DNA of 33,515 nucleotides from Podila epigama (taxonomy: Eukaryota > Mortierellomycota > Mortierellomycetes > Mortierellales > Mortierellaceae). Position 1 is the first letter of the stretch. Every line of letters begins with the position of its first letter. The notes under the pieces are model-generated. The model ran no database searches. It saw only the letters and a program-made list of their open reading frames with translations, and was not told the DNA's origin. This document shows positions 32,867-33,515 of this stretch, piece by piece. Both the position numbers and the translations under genes were made by a program. Where the stretch lies: positions 1-33,515 of the forward strand of contig JAAAVE010000103.1 in the NCBI GenBank assembly GCA_015679605.1, given 5' to 3'.

Positions 32867-32954
32867 CCGCTTAAGCAATTGACATGTTGTTGAGCGTTTT
32901 CGTACTTTTATGCTTAGCCCTATGAGAAAGGACGAGTGTTTTGGTGTGAAATGC

Positions 32955-33482
32955 CTAATGTCTCTTGGAACGTTGTGATGAGGAAGAGGCTCCGGTAGTG
33001 GTAGATGACACTTTGGGTGCCTTTTTGGGGGTAGAAGAGATGCCATTGTTTCTCAAGATAAAGTAATCCAAGAAGTCGGCCTTGTCTTTGACGTTTAGGC
33101 CTAGCTTTCGGTAGCGGATAACACGGCCCAATAGGTTGAGAATCACACTACCAAGAGCATCATCATCTACAGGGTCGACAATGCCTGCAGCTGCAGCGTG
33201 CGGTGTGCTCGAGAGACCCTCCATGGTTGAAAAGTTGGGGCTGGAGGGTGACTCATCTGGGTTCAGATATTTGACCGACAATGTGTTGTAGAACTGAGCA
33301 CACGTGCGGAATAAATGACCAAAACGATACGAGTTGTCGAGTCCCACGGTGAAGGTTGGCGCAAACTTGCGGTAGTCGTACTTTAAAGCCAGGATACTGA
33401 TATCGATTGAGGTCTCGGGGACAGACCACTCCTTGAAAATAGGTACGAATTTGAGAATGGCTCGATTGTTGGTGGTTGTGCC
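32955..33482 (-). CDS. Last exon of an unrecognised conserved-looking protein, 5' part missing
   Basis: A 175-codon terminal exon opens after an acceptor AG (33484-33483) and ends at TAG 32957-32955. Its intron begins beyond the right edge; the visible part contains a 15-nt A/T homopolymer (33501-33515). The start of the exon looks folded and conserved: AILKFVPIFKEW, ISILALKYDYRKFAPTF, then GLDNSYRFGHLFRTCAQFYN. A linker with SPSSPN leads to LGSVILNLLGRVIRYRKLG and KADFLDYFILRNN. The last ~27 residues are a basic Ser/Thr/Lys tail (STPKKAPK to SQRSKRH) that could serve as a nuclear-localisation signal. I do not recognise the family. Coding status is supported by the long uninterrupted frame, the clean acceptor in phase and the non-repetitive composition. 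Confidence 0.6.
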   Translation of the reverse strand, partial: GTTTNNRAILKFVPIFKEWSVPETSIDISILALKYDYRKFAPTFTVGLDNSYRFGHLFRTCAQFYNTLSVKYLNPDESPSSPNFSTMEGLSSTPHAAAAGIVDPVDDDALGSVILNLLGRVIRYRKLGLNVKDKADFLDYFILRNNGISSTPKKAPKVSSTTTGASSSSQRSKRH

Positions 33483-33515
33483 CTAAGGTCATTGATACAA
33501 TTTTTTTTTTTTTTT

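Overview
The window is a piece of a fungal nuclear genome. Genes are split by many short GT-AG introns with branch-site-like TNAC motifs. Proteins carry long Ser, Gln, Asn and Asp runs, and intergenic DNA is rich in simple repeats and long A/T tracts. The gene set (Furry/Tao3/Mor2, indoleamine dioxygenase, a large CtIP-like protein, a BK-type channel with RCK domains, a focadhesin-like protein, an F-box family with decayed copies) fits an early-diverging fungus of Mortierella/Mucoromycota type better than an ascomycete. That placement is an inference from gene content. No tRNA, rRNA, CRISPR array or intact transposon was seen.

Layout. Positions 1-9725 (minus) hold most of a Furry/Tao3/Mor2 gene, whose C-terminal end lies beyond the left edge. 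A 1.56 kb repeat-rich intergenic region separates it from a divergent indoleamine 2,3-dioxygenase gene at 11287-14262 (plus, five exons). Next comes a short, internally deleted copy of an F-box gene (14894-15217), then the intact single-exon F-box/LRR-like gene (15370-16797). A four-exon CtIP/Sae2/Ctp1-family DNA-end-resection gene follows at 16950-20012. It converges with a 12-exon Ca2+-activated (BK/Slo-like) potassium channel gene on minus (20153-25657). A 537-bp divergent intergenic region then leads to a six-exon focadhesin (FOCAD)-like gene (26195-32815, plus). The last exon of an unrecognised minus-strand gene occupies the right edge (32955-33482).

The genes do not form a pathway or cluster. 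They are housekeeping and regulatory genes for polarity signalling, NAD/tryptophan metabolism, ubiquitin targeting, double-strand-break repair, ion transport and, probably, cytoplasmic RNA surveillance. I found no coherent new multi-gene system. The points most worth a second look are: the frame conflict at the conserved LNPG segment of the channel; the F-box decay series; the CDK-type sites in the CtIP C-terminus; the enlarged low-complexity loops in the dioxygenase; and the fungal focadhesin-like gene.

Exon boundaries were placed by hand from splice motifs, phase and protein-family resemblance. Every multi-exon model below is phase-consistent, but none has transcript support here.
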